A stretch of DNA of 64,000 bases from Heloderma charlesbogerti (GCA_026122225.1 JANEZZ010001477.1:744001-808000), one strand, 5' to 3'; shown: positions 43,487 through 64,000, counted from the stretch's first letter. Made by a program: numbers and translations. The notes: generated from the sequence alone by a model not told the origin.

Positions 43487-44215
43487 TTAGTATGAAGAAC
43501 CCCAGGTCATGTTCATGCCATGTTCTTGCCTCACAGGGCCCAGGGAGGCTAAGGCTGAGAGGCCTTTCCTTTTCCAAGGGCATCCCAAAAGGTCACCAAA
43601 GTTAGCTGATCATGATAATGTATGCAGAACTCTCAGTGTTCTAATCACTTCACACCCATTCTCTCACTGACTTTACAAAAGACCTGCAAAATGGCAACTG
43701 GTATCGCAGAGGAAGGGCTGGGTTGGTGACGGAGAGACTGTGGCTTGCCTAAGACCACCTGTTAAATTGGTGGTGACGAGATCTGAAGAGCAACGATCTC
43801 TTGTATCACAGCTCATTCTCTTAGCCACTGCTCTACATCAGATGTCACCATGCTTCATGAAGCCAAATGAGGGGAGCACATTAGATGGCAGATGTTTATC
43901 TGGGCGTGAGAGGTGGAGGAGGATGGGGGGGGTGGATAAAGCCAGCTGGTCAAAGCTGAGAGGGTGTTAGGCCTTCTAACAGAAGAGTTCGCAGCCTTCC
44001 ACCCTACCCTACCCCACCCTTCTTTTCTTTTCCCCCTTTTTTTCTCTTTTTGCTGTTTGGATCCTCATTCCTTCCCCCAGAAAGATCTTGCACTGGGCCT
44101 GAGACTTCCCACCCAACCAGTACCCCCATTGCTGAACGAGGAGTACTTTTCACTTCTGAGCTAGCCACATAACAGCATGTATGTCCATCTACCCATCTGT
44201 CCTTCCTTCCTTAAG

Positions 44216-44406
44216 AATATAGGAAGAGCCCTGCTGGATCAGGACAAGGGTCCATCTAGTCCAGCATTCTGTTCATACAGTGGCCAACCAGCTGCCCACA
44301 GGAAACCCACAAACAGGACATGAGTGCAACAGCGCCCTCCCGCCCATGTTCCCCAGCAATTGGTGTACATAGGCATGCTGCCTCTGATACCGGAGGTAGC
44401 ATATAG
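44216..44406 (-). mobile_element. CR1-clade LINE fragment, part 1 (split by hAT-type insertion)
   Basis: The sequence 'aagagccctgctggatcag' to 'ggaggtagcatatag' is a familiar squamate LINE 3' region, antisense here. Its continuation is found at 46,120 onward, after the hAT-type insert ends. Confidence 0.7.
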
Positions 44407-46119
44407 TAGGGCTGTGCATTGCTTTGGTGCCAAATCTGAATCCTGAAGAAAATTGGGGTGCTTCGGGAGTGCCTCAGTGTGATCCAAAGCAAGTCAGACC
44501 AGCACTGAAGTGCTCCAAAGCGAAGCAGGCCACTGACGAAGTGCCTCGATCTGCATTGGAGATTCGGAGCTATTCTGATGCCTTCTGAAGAAGATAGCCT
44601 GTCTCCAACATGTATCAATTTGAGAAAGATCAGGGAATGGGAGAGGAGGAGGAGGGAGGAAGCTTTGGGAAATGGCAACTCTAGTTGCCAAATTAGGGCT
44701 GAACGTAACCCAGCAGTCTCCAATCAGTGACAGTGGTGGTGCTGGAGGGGGGGAGATACTGGATATATTGGAGAAAAAAGCCTGCATTTGTTCATTGTGA
44801 AAGAGTACCAAATTTAGTAGTCCTAGGGGAGAGGGGTTATTTGCACTTCAAAGAAACCTACAGCAGAGATTGGGGATAGTGACCTCTTCCTAATCACTGC
44901 TTAAACACCTAAATTCTCTGATTATCCCTTTATGACCTTTGGTTTGCGTTTCTGAGAGCAGCACAATTTATCTCTCTGCCTAGCTCAAAAACTAGGTGGT
45001 GTTACTGGAGAGAACTCTGAAGTTATTTGGCCAGATCTGTGGGGTATGTGTGTGTGTGTGTTGGATTCTTTCCCATTCTTTCTTTGTTTTCCGGCTAGAT
45101 CCTTTTAAAAAACACCAAAATATATTTAAAAAGTACTTTCTTTCCCTTGTTCTTGGGTCCTCACCCCCACACCTCTCAATTCCTGTATTCCTTCCCTTCC
45201 CATTTTTGAACTCTATATCTTTTCCCTGAAAAAATAAAATATGAACTCTTTTCTTTGCTTGTAGGTAGTTCTGTATTTGCTTTTCTTTTGCTCTTGTGTG
45301 TCTGTGTGTGTGTACTTGTGCTGTGATCAAGCAAGCACTACACATGTCCACATTTCAAAATACAGTGGGCTAAGCACTACATTTATTATTTAAATAATGA
45401 TCCATTGTATGGCAAAGTAAGCAAGCCCAATATGTGGCATCTTCAGAGTCTTGAATCCATTGCAGATTTCTCCAACATTCCTATTGTTACAATCAGAGTA
45501 CTTGAGAGAGAGACTGAGAAGGAAGTTATATGGATTTAGAAAAGATGGAGCTAGACACATTAGGTTGACCAGACTTTTGAAATCCAGCAATTTTTTACCA
45601 GAGGGCAGTTGCATGAATCAACCATCTCTTAAGTCCAAGATGGCAAATTGGCAGTCCACAGCCTGGATGCCAACTTTATCTGGCCCCAGATTACCAAATT
45701 TAGTAGTCCTAGGGGAGAGGGGTTATTTGCACTTCAAAGAAACCTACAGCAGAGATTAGGGATAGTGACCTCCTCCTAATCACTGCTTAAACACCTAAAT
45801 TCTCTGATTATCCCTTTATGACCTTTGGTCTGAGTTTCTGAGAGCAGCACAATTTATCTCTGCCTAGCTCAAAAACTCCTGGTCCAAACTGTCTGAAATT
45901 TGGCAGGTGGAATTCCCTCCATGGGGGCAGCTAGGTCCCCAGATTTCATGTATGTATCATGAAAACAGTATGGCCATTTTTATTTTCCAATGCAAGTCAA
46001 TGGGAAAACATATCAGCATGATTTGGATATCCAAATCTCGCTTCAGATCCAAATCCAAAATGAAGTGGATGGGGTCTGAAGAGGTCCGAAGCAAAGCAGG
46101 GGTTCCATGCAAAACTCTA
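44407..46119. mobile_element. hAT-type DNA transposon inserted in a LINE
   Basis: It begins TAGGGCTGTGCATTG, and its end reads, in reverse complement, TAGAGTTTTGCATGG (11 of 15 equal). The 8-bp flanks are gcatatag (44399-44406) and gcatacag (46120-46127), 7 of 8 equal, and they lie at one point of the LINE sequence. No transposase is seen, so it is non-autonomous. It contains a repeat of about 190 bp present twice (about 44808-44997 and 45693-45880) with about 700 bp of other DNA between. Confidence 0.75.
44808..45880 (+). repeat. Direct repeat of about 190 bp inside the hAT-type element
   Basis: 44808-44997 and 45693-45880 are near-identical, beginning 'accaaatttagtagtcctag' and ending 'gcctagctcaaaaact'. 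The second copy continues into the element's 3' part. The intervening DNA contains TG repeats and other AT-rich sequence. Confidence 0.85.
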
Positions 46120-46558
46120 GCATACAGCTATCAGGACTAGTAGCCATTAGTTGCCTTATCCCCCAGGAATTTGTCTACCCCCTTTTAAAGCCATCCAAAT
46201 TGGTGGCCATCACTACATCTTGTGGTAGCGAATTACATAGTTTAACTACATGCTGTATAAAAAAGTACTTCCTTTTATCTCTTCTGAATCTCCCACCAAT
46301 CAGCTTCAGGGGATGACCCCAGGTTCTAGCATTTTGAGAAAGGGAGAAAAACGTCTCCCTATCCACATTCTCCACACCATGCATAATTTTGTAGACCTCT
46401 ATCATGTCTCCCCTTACTCACTATTTTTCCAAGTTAAACAATCCCAGCTGTTGTAATCTTCCCTCATAGGGGAGTTGCTCCAACCCCCTGATCATTTTAG
46501 TTGCCCTTTTCTGCACTTTTTTGAGCGCTACAATATTTTTTTAAGGGTGAGGGTTTCT
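46120..46558 (-). mobile_element. CR1-clade LINE fragment, part 2
   Basis: The - strand encodes MIEVYKIMHGVENVDRETFF, then RTWGHPLKLIGGRFRRDKRK and HVVKLCNSLPQDVVMATNLD, the C-terminus of a CR1/L2-type RT. It joins in sequence order to the piece at 44216-44406. Confidence 0.8.
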
Positions 46559-46610
46559 TTTCTTTCCTTCCTTCCTTCCTTCCTTCCTTCCTTCCTTCCT
46601 TCCTTCCTTC
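46557..46610 (+). repeat. (CCTT)n microsatellite
   Basis: About 12 tetramers at the end of the antisense LINE. Confidence 0.95.
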
Positions 46611-47351
46611 ATCTTTGTACTAACTAATTTAACCATTTTTAAAACATCCTCACTACCCAGGTTACTGTCCAAACTACTCATCTGAATGTAAGCTGAAGGG
46701 TTAATACTCTAGAGATTCAAGAGTGGGGTTCAGATGTAGGTTTCTTATGGAGACCCCCACCCTCCCCTAGTATAGGATATGCAGTTTAGGTACTGTGTTA
46801 CATTTACACTAGAGTTTAGCATGAAATTTACCCACATTCTGGGAATTCCCCACATCTGAAACAAAAATATCAACATTCAGGTTTTTGACAATACTAAATT
46901 TAGGTTTAGAAAAAATGCTAGGAAACTGTGTGGCGATATACACGGCACAGAAAAGCAAAGCAATTGTTGGGAACTGATGGTCCTACATCTAAACACCGTG
47001 ATTTCTATTCATATATGAAATGTGGAGGTTTGCATACATAAGGGCACATATAGGCTCTTCCAATGGTGCTGTTCTGTCAGCAGAATAGAAACCTTGGTGG
47101 GACAGATTCCCCCTCCCGCACCCCTGCAGCTCCCAAAGCTGCTGCAGAGGGATGGAGGACCCTCTGTACCAGATTTGGAGGTATGCATGCAGCTGCAGAG
47201 GGAAGAGAGGAAGGGGAAGTCCTATTGCACAAGTGGACTTCTGCTTGCGCAACATTGGATTTAAGCCATAGACTGCTCTATTATGTATGCAGCACAACTT
47301 TCATGAGAAGTGACACACAGAAAGCTCAGTGTGTGAGTGGCAAATACTTAC

Positions 47352-47830
47352 CAAACAGAGCAAGACAGAAGCTCTGGAAGACACGGAATTACTTGCTTTG
47401 GAAGTAATATCTTTTTAGATAAGCATCCATGGTGGGTCAGAGACCAATGACTATGCTGAACATGTCTGCAACTGACAAGTTCACCACAGCATAATTAATA
47501 GGGATCCTGAGAAATGTGTGCCTGATTGTTAGTGTAATGATGATGCTGTTGAACCAGATACCCAGGAACATACCAAGGATCATTAGCACTCCAAGACCAA
47601 ACTTATATTTCGTTTTGCTGGCCCAGTCCAAGCAAGCAACAGAGTTGCATGTCGCATTGGGTCCAAGGAATGTTGAAGCATTAAAATAAAATGAGAATGA
47701 TACATCTTTCCATTTTCTTTTGCAAGAGGTGATCTCTTGCAAAGGATAATGATCTCTCATAATTCTCCTATTGTGCTTCTCACAAAAGATACTGATACAA
47801 TAATACATTATCCCTTTCATTTGCATCCAG
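47352..47830 (-). pseudogene. Opsin pseudogene exon 1 (N-terminus to start of TM3), two stop codons
   Basis: Open from about 47830 down to a TGA at 47437. It encodes the N-terminal tail, TM1 (FGLGVLMILGMFLGIWFNS), intracellular loop 1 (LRIPINY) and TM2 (VNLSVADMFSIVIG). Beyond the TGA the same frame still gives opsin-like residues: a YYF triplet where GYF is usual, then after a TAA at 47389, R-V-F-Q-S-F and L-A-L-F-G. The exon ends at 47352 with a good GTAAGT donor. The start codon is uncertain because several Met codons precede TM1. Confidence 0.88.
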
Positions 47831-48283
47831 TTTTTATGCCTGGAAAAGGGATGTGTAATAAGTTTTAAAGCCCTGGGGCCAAGCTATTAAAAATACACAT
47901 TTGCTATTACTGTGGGAACAGGTTTGTTTTTATTCATCATATCTCTCTGGCAGTGTAGCATAAATATGAATCTAATCGTTAGCGTTCAGTGTCATTTAGG
48001 ATCAAGCTTCTAGTACTGATGAGAGTTCATTTTAAGTCAATGAGAGTGCTAGTACTCGTATAATGTTATGCAATCTGCTTTAGGTCTTGGAAATAGGTGG
48101 TACCTGGCAATCTTTAAATCTGTCATCTTATTCTCCTGAATAACAGCTTTACTTTTAAAAGAAGATAAACTTCTAGTTAAAATGCTATGTTGGGATGGAT
48201 GGGTGGGGGAACTGATGGATGCCAACGCTCATATATATGGGAGTCATGTATAACTAACACAAATATTTTAAAATTCTATAAAC

Positions 48284-48399
48284 TGTTGTTGTTGTTGTTG
48301 TTGTTCAGTCGTTCAGTCGTGTCCGACTCTTCGTGACCCCATGGACCATAGCACGCCAGGCCTTCCTGTCCTGCGCTCTCTCCCGGAGCGTGCTCATCT
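48284..48399 (-). mobile_element. BovB 3' tail fragment, reverse
   Basis: A (GTT)n run, then cagtcgttcagtcgtgtccg, and then gaccccatggaccatagcac, is the reverse complement of the BovB 3' end with its AAC tail. Confidence 0.88.
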
Positions 48400-48635
48400 A
48401 AATATGGATTTTATGGTGGTATACAAAAAAATGCACATATCACTGAAATAACAGAATTTGGGGGATACAACGCCGATCAAGGAATAAAGTGGGCACTGCT
48501 TTGGGACACTTTAAAGGCCTTCATCAGGGGAAGGATCATGTTATGTGCATCTTTAAAAAAAAAGAAAGAATGAGCACAGAAGTTAAAGGATGTGAAGGCT
48601 GCTCTTTGAAAGGCAACAGACATATATCTAGGGAG

Positions 48636-48790
48636 GAGGTGGGCTCTCCCACACTGGAGGCGTTCAAGACTAGGCTGAACAGCCATCTGTCAGGGATGCT
48701 CTGACTTGGATTCCTGCATTGAGCAGGGGGTCGTTGGACTCGATGGCCTTGTAGGCCCCTTCCAACCCTACTGGTCTATGATTCTATGAA
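48636..48790 (+). mobile_element. CR1 LINE 3' end fragment
   Basis: Encodes EVGSPTLEAFKTRLNSHLSG and ends ccttccaaccctactggtct then atgattctatgaa, the same 3' terminus as the CR1 at 10.2 kb. 5' truncated. Confidence 0.88.
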
Positions 48791-48879
48791 GTATATGATT
48801 CTTCAGAGAGAAATAGTGCTGGGAAGTACAAACTGAGTTGCTCTGTTCTTTTGAAGCTTAACTTTGTGGACCTTCAGTG

Positions 48880-49076
48880 GAAACACTGTAGCTGAGTGGT
48901 AGAGTACCTGCTTTGCATGCAGAATGTCCCAGGTTTGATCCGATCCCTGGCATCTCCAGATAGGGCTGGAAAAACTCCTGTCTAAAATCCTGGGGAGCTG
49001 CTGCCAGTCAGTGTCAACAATACAGGGCTAGATGAACCAGTGGTTTGACTCACTATAAGGCAGCTTCCAATGTTCC
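48880..49076 (+). repeat. tRNA-derived SINE
   Basis: Box A-like 'tagctgagtggtagagtacc' and box B-like 'ggtttgatccgatccc' mark a tRNA-type head; the 3' part ends 'ctataaggcagcttccaatg'. Related copies occur at 40036-40235 (+) and, reversed, at 32125-32310 and 5945-6130. Confidence 0.8.
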
Positions 49077-49187
49077 TACTGTCTCATCTCTGCTCAACCA
49101 GCAGAGTCTGTTCATCAGTGTCTTTGGAGCATTTGAAGAACTGCTCTCCATTAGTAAGGGCCTTCCAAATTTGTGTTTTCCAAGAGC

Positions 49188-49535
49188 TTTTCTACACGAA
49201 GCTGTTAATCTGCTGTATCCACTTTTTGTTTTGTGGCAGAATTGAGATCCAAGCACTACACAAGGAGCATTTCATCTGCTGCTTTTCTGCTACATAACCT
49301 CTAGGTGGCACTGTGGTATAGCAGAATAGCGCAAATACACAAGAGGAAATTGTGCTTTCTTTCACTTTCACAATTAAATGCTGCATTTTTCCTGCTCTAA
49401 AAAAACTCACCCAAAGTGCTGGTTAGATACAGAAGTGAAACTGGAGGGTCACAATGCCATCTAAAGAACCCATAAACAGCAGCCAGTGAGGAATGATGAG
49501 CACATGAAAAAATGCCTTGTGTAGAACAGTCTCAA
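49188..49535 (-). mobile_element. Small DNA transposon, copy 2 (family D)
   Basis: gcttttctacacgaagctgt ... gccttgtgtagaac; the body matches 38969-39312 reversed. A third, broken copy starts at 42551 (ggctgttctacatgaggctg). Confidence 0.7.
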
Positions 49536-49821
49536 ATGTGTGTCTATTGTTTTGCTTAAAAATAGACTCCTGTAACCAGATTGGACACAGAAGTTGTTAC
49601 TGGGTGCAAAACTGGGTATCTCAGGTAATGTAGCCTGGAGGTATCTAGTAGTTCTATTAGGAAAACGTAAAACTCAGATCTTGGGATAAAAAAAGTGTTT
49701 TGGCAATGCATGGTATGTTCAATAAGAGCATCATGTGCTTGAAATGATTAGCTTTGTTTGAAAAGGATGTATGGCAGCTATTAATGGTGGGTGGCTTCTG
49801 CAAAACAACCAAGAACCACTT

Positions 49822-60600
<10,779 letters not shown>

Positions 60601-60712
60601 CTGTTATTAAAATAAAGACCCAATTCATTCTTAAGCATATAGGATGCATATAATTATGTGTAGACAGCCTGGTAATTCAGTCAAGTAGAGGCCCACAGTG
60701 ACAAGCCATATC

Positions 60713-60846
60713 AGCTTTCCCCAACCTAGAGCCCTCCAGATGTTTTGGACTTCAACTCACATCAGCCCCATCCAGAATGGTCAGTGGTTATGAATGCTGG
60801 GAGTTGTGGTCTGAAACATCTAGAGGGCACCGGGCTGGGGAAGGCC
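60713..60846. mobile_element. Palindromic MITE (family B)
   Basis: gctttccccaacctagagcc ... gcaccgggctggggaaggcc, about 134 bp, in TNNC1 intron 1 upstream of exon 2. Confidence 0.8.
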
Positions 60847-62508
60847 AGTGTATTTGGTTGCTTTTTCTCATGAGATTTAGCCAACATCTCCTTGAATTAT
60901 GCTAAATACTGATTCATACAATGTATTAGCTGTATGCTGAACTCAATACATGTTGGCTTTTGTTGTAGCTTTGTAATTTTGAACCAATGTTGTGACTGCT
61001 TCCAAACACATTCGATTCTCAGCTCACTATACCTTGGTTCAGCTTACTTTAATGCAGCGGGGAAGTTAAATGGTTTCCATCAATTCATAAGACCAGTTCA
61101 ACGTGCCAAAGACATTGACTGAGGCAGCTTGTGTTAAAGTCACCATGTAGCAAGAAATTGTAGGCAGCTGTTTTCCACCTTTAGGCCTGGTGTGCCCTAT
61201 GCCTACATTAGAGGGAAAATAAGGCTAAAGTCGAATTTAAAATAGTAGACTGTAATAAATTAATGATATGCACATTAAAGGGGAAAAAATCTTGCCAGGC
61301 TACTTGTGCCTAAATTATGCAAAAAGTTCTGCATTTTATTATTTAGGGATTTTAAGTTTTTGAAAAATATTTTGGTGAAGCCTGTAGAAGTAGGCCACAC
61401 ATCTCTTCTGCCAACCACTTGAACTGAAGCGGTACTCTTTTAGTTACAATATACCCCAATTTCTATTGTGCAGTTGAATCCCGAGGGAAGAACCCATGGG
61501 ACAAGGCAAAGATTTGGCTTGGCTGTATGGAACCCAAAGAATAGCAGCAATCAGTGCAGCAGGAAACTGAGTCCAGGTAGATGGTTTGGCTAGCTAAGCA
61601 CTGCAGGATCTCAGGTAGCTCTGAGGCTGGCAACTTGCTCCAATGAAAGTCAGAACCAGACTGACCTCCTTATAACTGGATTAGGCCCTGCAGACCCAGT
61701 CAGGCTCTGCCTCCCCCAGATGAGGAATGTTTCCGTAAAGGGCCAGTGCTTGTGCTCACAGCCTTGCACTGGTATGGCACACCAGGATCTCTTGATGGGT
61801 CCTCTAGTGTCTCTGGTGAGTGGGACTGAGTGACGCAATCTCTGGCGCAGACCATTAGGCCCAGAGGTGCCATTTGCCTTCTTCCCTCCAGCTTGCTCCT
61901 CCCCAGACTGAGCCATTGGCTTGGCCGGGTTATACAGGTCTTCCATAGCAGCCCTCTTCTTCATTGGTACCTCAGCCAGGGTCCAGACACAATGGGTGCT
62001 CCCGGATGAGACTTTTGTTGGGCCATCATCCTGCCCCCTTCATAGAATTCCACAGGGGGGTCCAGGTATCGTCACCAGCCATTTGTAAACAACAAGAACA
62101 ACCCATATTTCCCCACTGCTTTTTCTGCCCTTTTCCTTGCCACAAAGAAAATCTGTTAAGGACGGAAAGGCAGAATAGCTATACAATGCCTTTTGATTTG
62201 ATAGCATCCAGAGCCATCGGTCTGGAAGTGCCTGGGGTCTCCTCCTCTTCACAGTTCATATCTGACTTGCTAAGTGGAGCTATGATAATATTAGATTTAT
62301 CTTAAAGCTTTCTCTTGTTTATGGAGATGTTTACGGTGGTATACCTATATTTCCATAGTATATATTATCACTCTTGCTGAATTACTATAATTTCTTAGAA
62401 TCTACTGCCCCAGGAGATTTTGAATTTTTCTTTTGAAGTCATTGGCCACAATCCAACAGAGACTGGACATGCTTAGACTCACTGAAATCAACTGACGTAC
62501 ACAAGCCT

Positions 62509-62536
62509 ATTTATTTATTTATTTATTTATTTATTT
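62509..62536 (+). repeat. (TTTA)n microsatellite
   Basis: Seven units of tttattta-type sequence. Confidence 0.95.
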
Positions 62537-62878
62537 CCATTATATTTCATCTTCCTATTACAAATAGTGTTCTCTTTCAGAGAGTCCTCACTCCTCTTCA
62601 TTAACCTGATTCTCCAGGGGGTCACTATGTAAGCAAATTTAAATGGGTTTTGGGTTGCCTCAGCTTTACCATTGCGACTAAACCTACCCTAAGGTAACCC
62701 TACAAATGAGTAGCTGCCACCATCTACAAATTAACAGAACAGTAGGTCTCTCATGGTGCGATCCTATGTATGACTACTCAGATGTAGGTCCTGCTGAGTT
62801 CAGTGGGATTTATTCACAGGTGGGTATAAGTTTGCAGCTTTAAGTACCTGGGAAGGCTGCCCTAAAGGATATACTTTT

Positions 62879-62952
62879 GTTGTTGCCTTGGGCTTCTCAG
62901 TCAAGCTACTGAATATATTCAGTAGCTTGACTGAGAAGCCCAAGGCAACAAC
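62879..62952. repeat. Perfect 74-bp palindrome without spacer
   Basis: The arms of 37 bp (62879-62915 and 62916-62952) are exact reverse complements with centre gaata/tattc. The outer ends are gttgttgcc and ggcaacaac. Confidence 0.95.
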
Positions 62953-63639
62953 ATGAGATGAGATATGATGGTTCAGAATCTAGCCAGATCAGAACACAAT
63001 GAATTACTTTAGCTTTAAAAAGTAGATTTATTAACAAGAACACAGGTAACATAACGTTGCAGTCAAAGAAGCAAATAAAAAGTTGTCTCTAACATGCCCT
63101 AGCTGGTAGAATAGGCTTTCTATTTACACGTGACAAAGATCCACTCTAGAAAGCAATAGGTGAGTCAAATTAAAGATCCTGCTCTGTCCTCCTGGCAGAG
63201 GAACAGCATGGACTCCTTGGAGCAGGGCTAGCTAGCTAGCGCTGGCTGAAAACAGGACTCTTAACAATTGGCTAACTACTCTCTTTAGCCAAATGGCTAA
63301 AGATTGGGCACACTAAGGGGAATCCCTGCTGCTATGTCCGATCACTGAACGGAGTTAACTGCAGGAATTCCCATTAATGTGCTGCTCTCACCCTTCCAGT
63401 TGGGAGCCGGAGATGCACGCTAAGTACTTCGCCCAACCTGCATTATCCCCAGTGATGCCTCTGTCAGGGACCCAGCTTCACTGCGTGTGTGCTTTCCCTG
63501 GCTGGGGAAAAACAGATGCCACGCAAAGCCAGGTCCCCAAAGCATCGGCTGGAGGAGGTCCCCTTTGGCCAGGGACCAGATGATGTCGGTGTGTGTGGCT
63601 GCACCTCCTGATGTCGTTTAGTCTACGGAGGTCTCGGAG

Positions 63640-64000
63640 GGGGGGTCATTCAGCCCCTACCCCCCAATTAGGTTTGACCTAATTGCTATGTCACTAATAG
63701 GCTGGATGAGAGCTAACAAACTGAAATTAAATCCAGACAAGACAGAGGCTCTTCCGATCAGTAGAAAGGGTTTCAGTTAGGATGTTCAGTTGGTGCTGGA
63801 AGGGGTGGCACTCCCTCTGGAACTGAAATTCACCATTTGGAGGTGCTCTTGGACCTGGCCTTAGACCTGGATTTTCAGGCCTCGGATGTGGCCAGGAGAA
63901 TCTTTACACAATTAAGATTGTGCACCAGCTGCATCTCTTTCTGGAGCCTTCTGATCTTGCTATGGTGATCCATCCCTTTGTCACTTCTCACCTTGGTTAT
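63640..64000 (+). mobile_element. L2 LINE fragment, runs off the window end
   Basis: The + frame gives WMRANKLKLNPDKTEAL, the well-conserved L2 RT segment after the YxDD domain. It then breaks into stop codons and frame changes while keeping L2-like nucleotide order. Truncated by the window edge. Confidence 0.75.

Larger units (their letters stand above)
39614..47830 (-). pseudogene. Decayed ciliary opsin gene, parietopsin-like, three exons recognised
   Basis: The exons are 47352-about 47830, 42838-43166 and 39614-39856. Joined, they read from an extracellular N-terminus with two N-glycosylation sequons (NAS, NAT) through TM1 (with the GxxxN asparagine), TM2 (NLSVAD), TM3 (LVALWS), ECL2, TM5, TM6 (SWMPY) and TM7 (MAKTGTIYNP, including the retinal-linking Lys) to NKQ, where rhodopsin's fourth intron also lies. 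Splice sites are intact and phases match (1 and 0). Two in-frame stops, TGA at 47437-47439 and TAA at 47389-47391, cut the protein between TM2 and TM3. The C110 equivalent is Arg (CGT), the ERY motif reads ERC and NPxxY reads NPVVC. The site equal to rhodopsin E113 is Gln, and the E181 equivalent is kept (VEG). Gln113 with Glu181 is known for parietopsin, the green-sensitive parietal-eye pigment; parapinopsin is the main alternative. Rhodopsin's second intron is absent. The last exon (cytoplasmic tail) was not found. Opsin identity is strong; the subclass is inferred. Confidence 0.9.
60850..63639. other. Probable TNNC1 intron 1 or upstream DNA
   Basis: The first TNNC1 exon (MDDIYKAA-type) was looked for and not seen. 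Holds a 74-bp palindrome and a stretch (62960-63640) with an LTR-like look (see findings). The - strand frame at 61650-61964 has no recognisable family. Confidence 0.45.

Noticed and set aside
39614..47830. Opsin as an intact functional gene
   Set aside because: Two in-frame stops and loss of the disulfide Cys, ERY and NPxxY tyrosines; no alternative exon found.
61650..61964. 104-residue frame on the - strand (MKKRAAMEDLYNP...)
   Set aside because: Looked at as possible TNNC1 exon 1 or a retroelement gag; it matches neither as far as I can tell, and has no splice or repeat context.

Overview
The window looks like nuclear DNA from a squamate reptile. The evidence is a near-full-length BovB/RTE retrotransposon, CR1- and L2-clade LINE remnants, tRNA-headed SINEs of squamate type, very many small palindromic DNA transposons, and intron-rich vertebrate genes. 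The species cannot be named from the sequence. About 90% of the window is intron, intergenic DNA or repeats.

Three gene loci can be supported. RPL29 (+ strand, about 27,999-33,155) encodes large-subunit ribosomal protein eL29 in four exons behind a CpG-rich promoter with a pyrimidine-rich start site. TNNC1 (- strand, 49,822-60,600, first exon not in the window) encodes slow/cardiac troponin C; five coding exons join in frame and carry four EF-hands. Between them, on the - strand (39,614-47,830), lies a broken ciliary-type opsin gene. Its three recognisable exons keep every splice site and the overall frame, and they still encode the retinal-binding lysine region. However, there are two in-frame stop codons between TM2 and TM3, the disulfide cysteine of TM3 has become Arg, and the ERY and NPxxY tyrosines have become Cys. 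Glutamine at the position of rhodopsin E113, with E181 kept, suggests parietopsin, the parietal-eye opsin. If so, this is a fossil of a lost third-eye photoreceptor gene and the most interesting item here.

Layout: 1-7,700 is gene-free with scattered repeats. 7,690-10,300 is an L2 scrap followed by a 5'-truncated CR1 LINE. 10,550-23,794 is gene-free and holds a Harbinger-type element carrying two inverted 5S-rRNA-derived segments, an L2 fragment, a 340-bp hAT-type element and several MITEs. 23,795-27,037 is a complete BovB with target-site duplications. 27,850-33,155 is RPL29. 33,156-39,600 is gene-free. 39,600-47,830 is the dead opsin, whose 3.7-kb first intron contains a LINE split by a hAT-type insertion. 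49,822-60,600 is TNNC1, whose 7-kb intron contains an 810-bp element made of nested palindromes. 60,600 to the end is probably TNNC1 intron 1 or upstream DNA, with a perfect 74-bp palindrome and a partial L2.

RPL29 and the opsin are convergent; the opsin and TNNC1 lie in tandem on the - strand. The two living genes are functionally unrelated (translation and muscle contraction). The DNA transposons fall into groups that can be separated by their own footprints: TTA/TAA target duplications (PIF/Harbinger-like) and 8-bp duplications (hAT-like), both read directly from the flanks.
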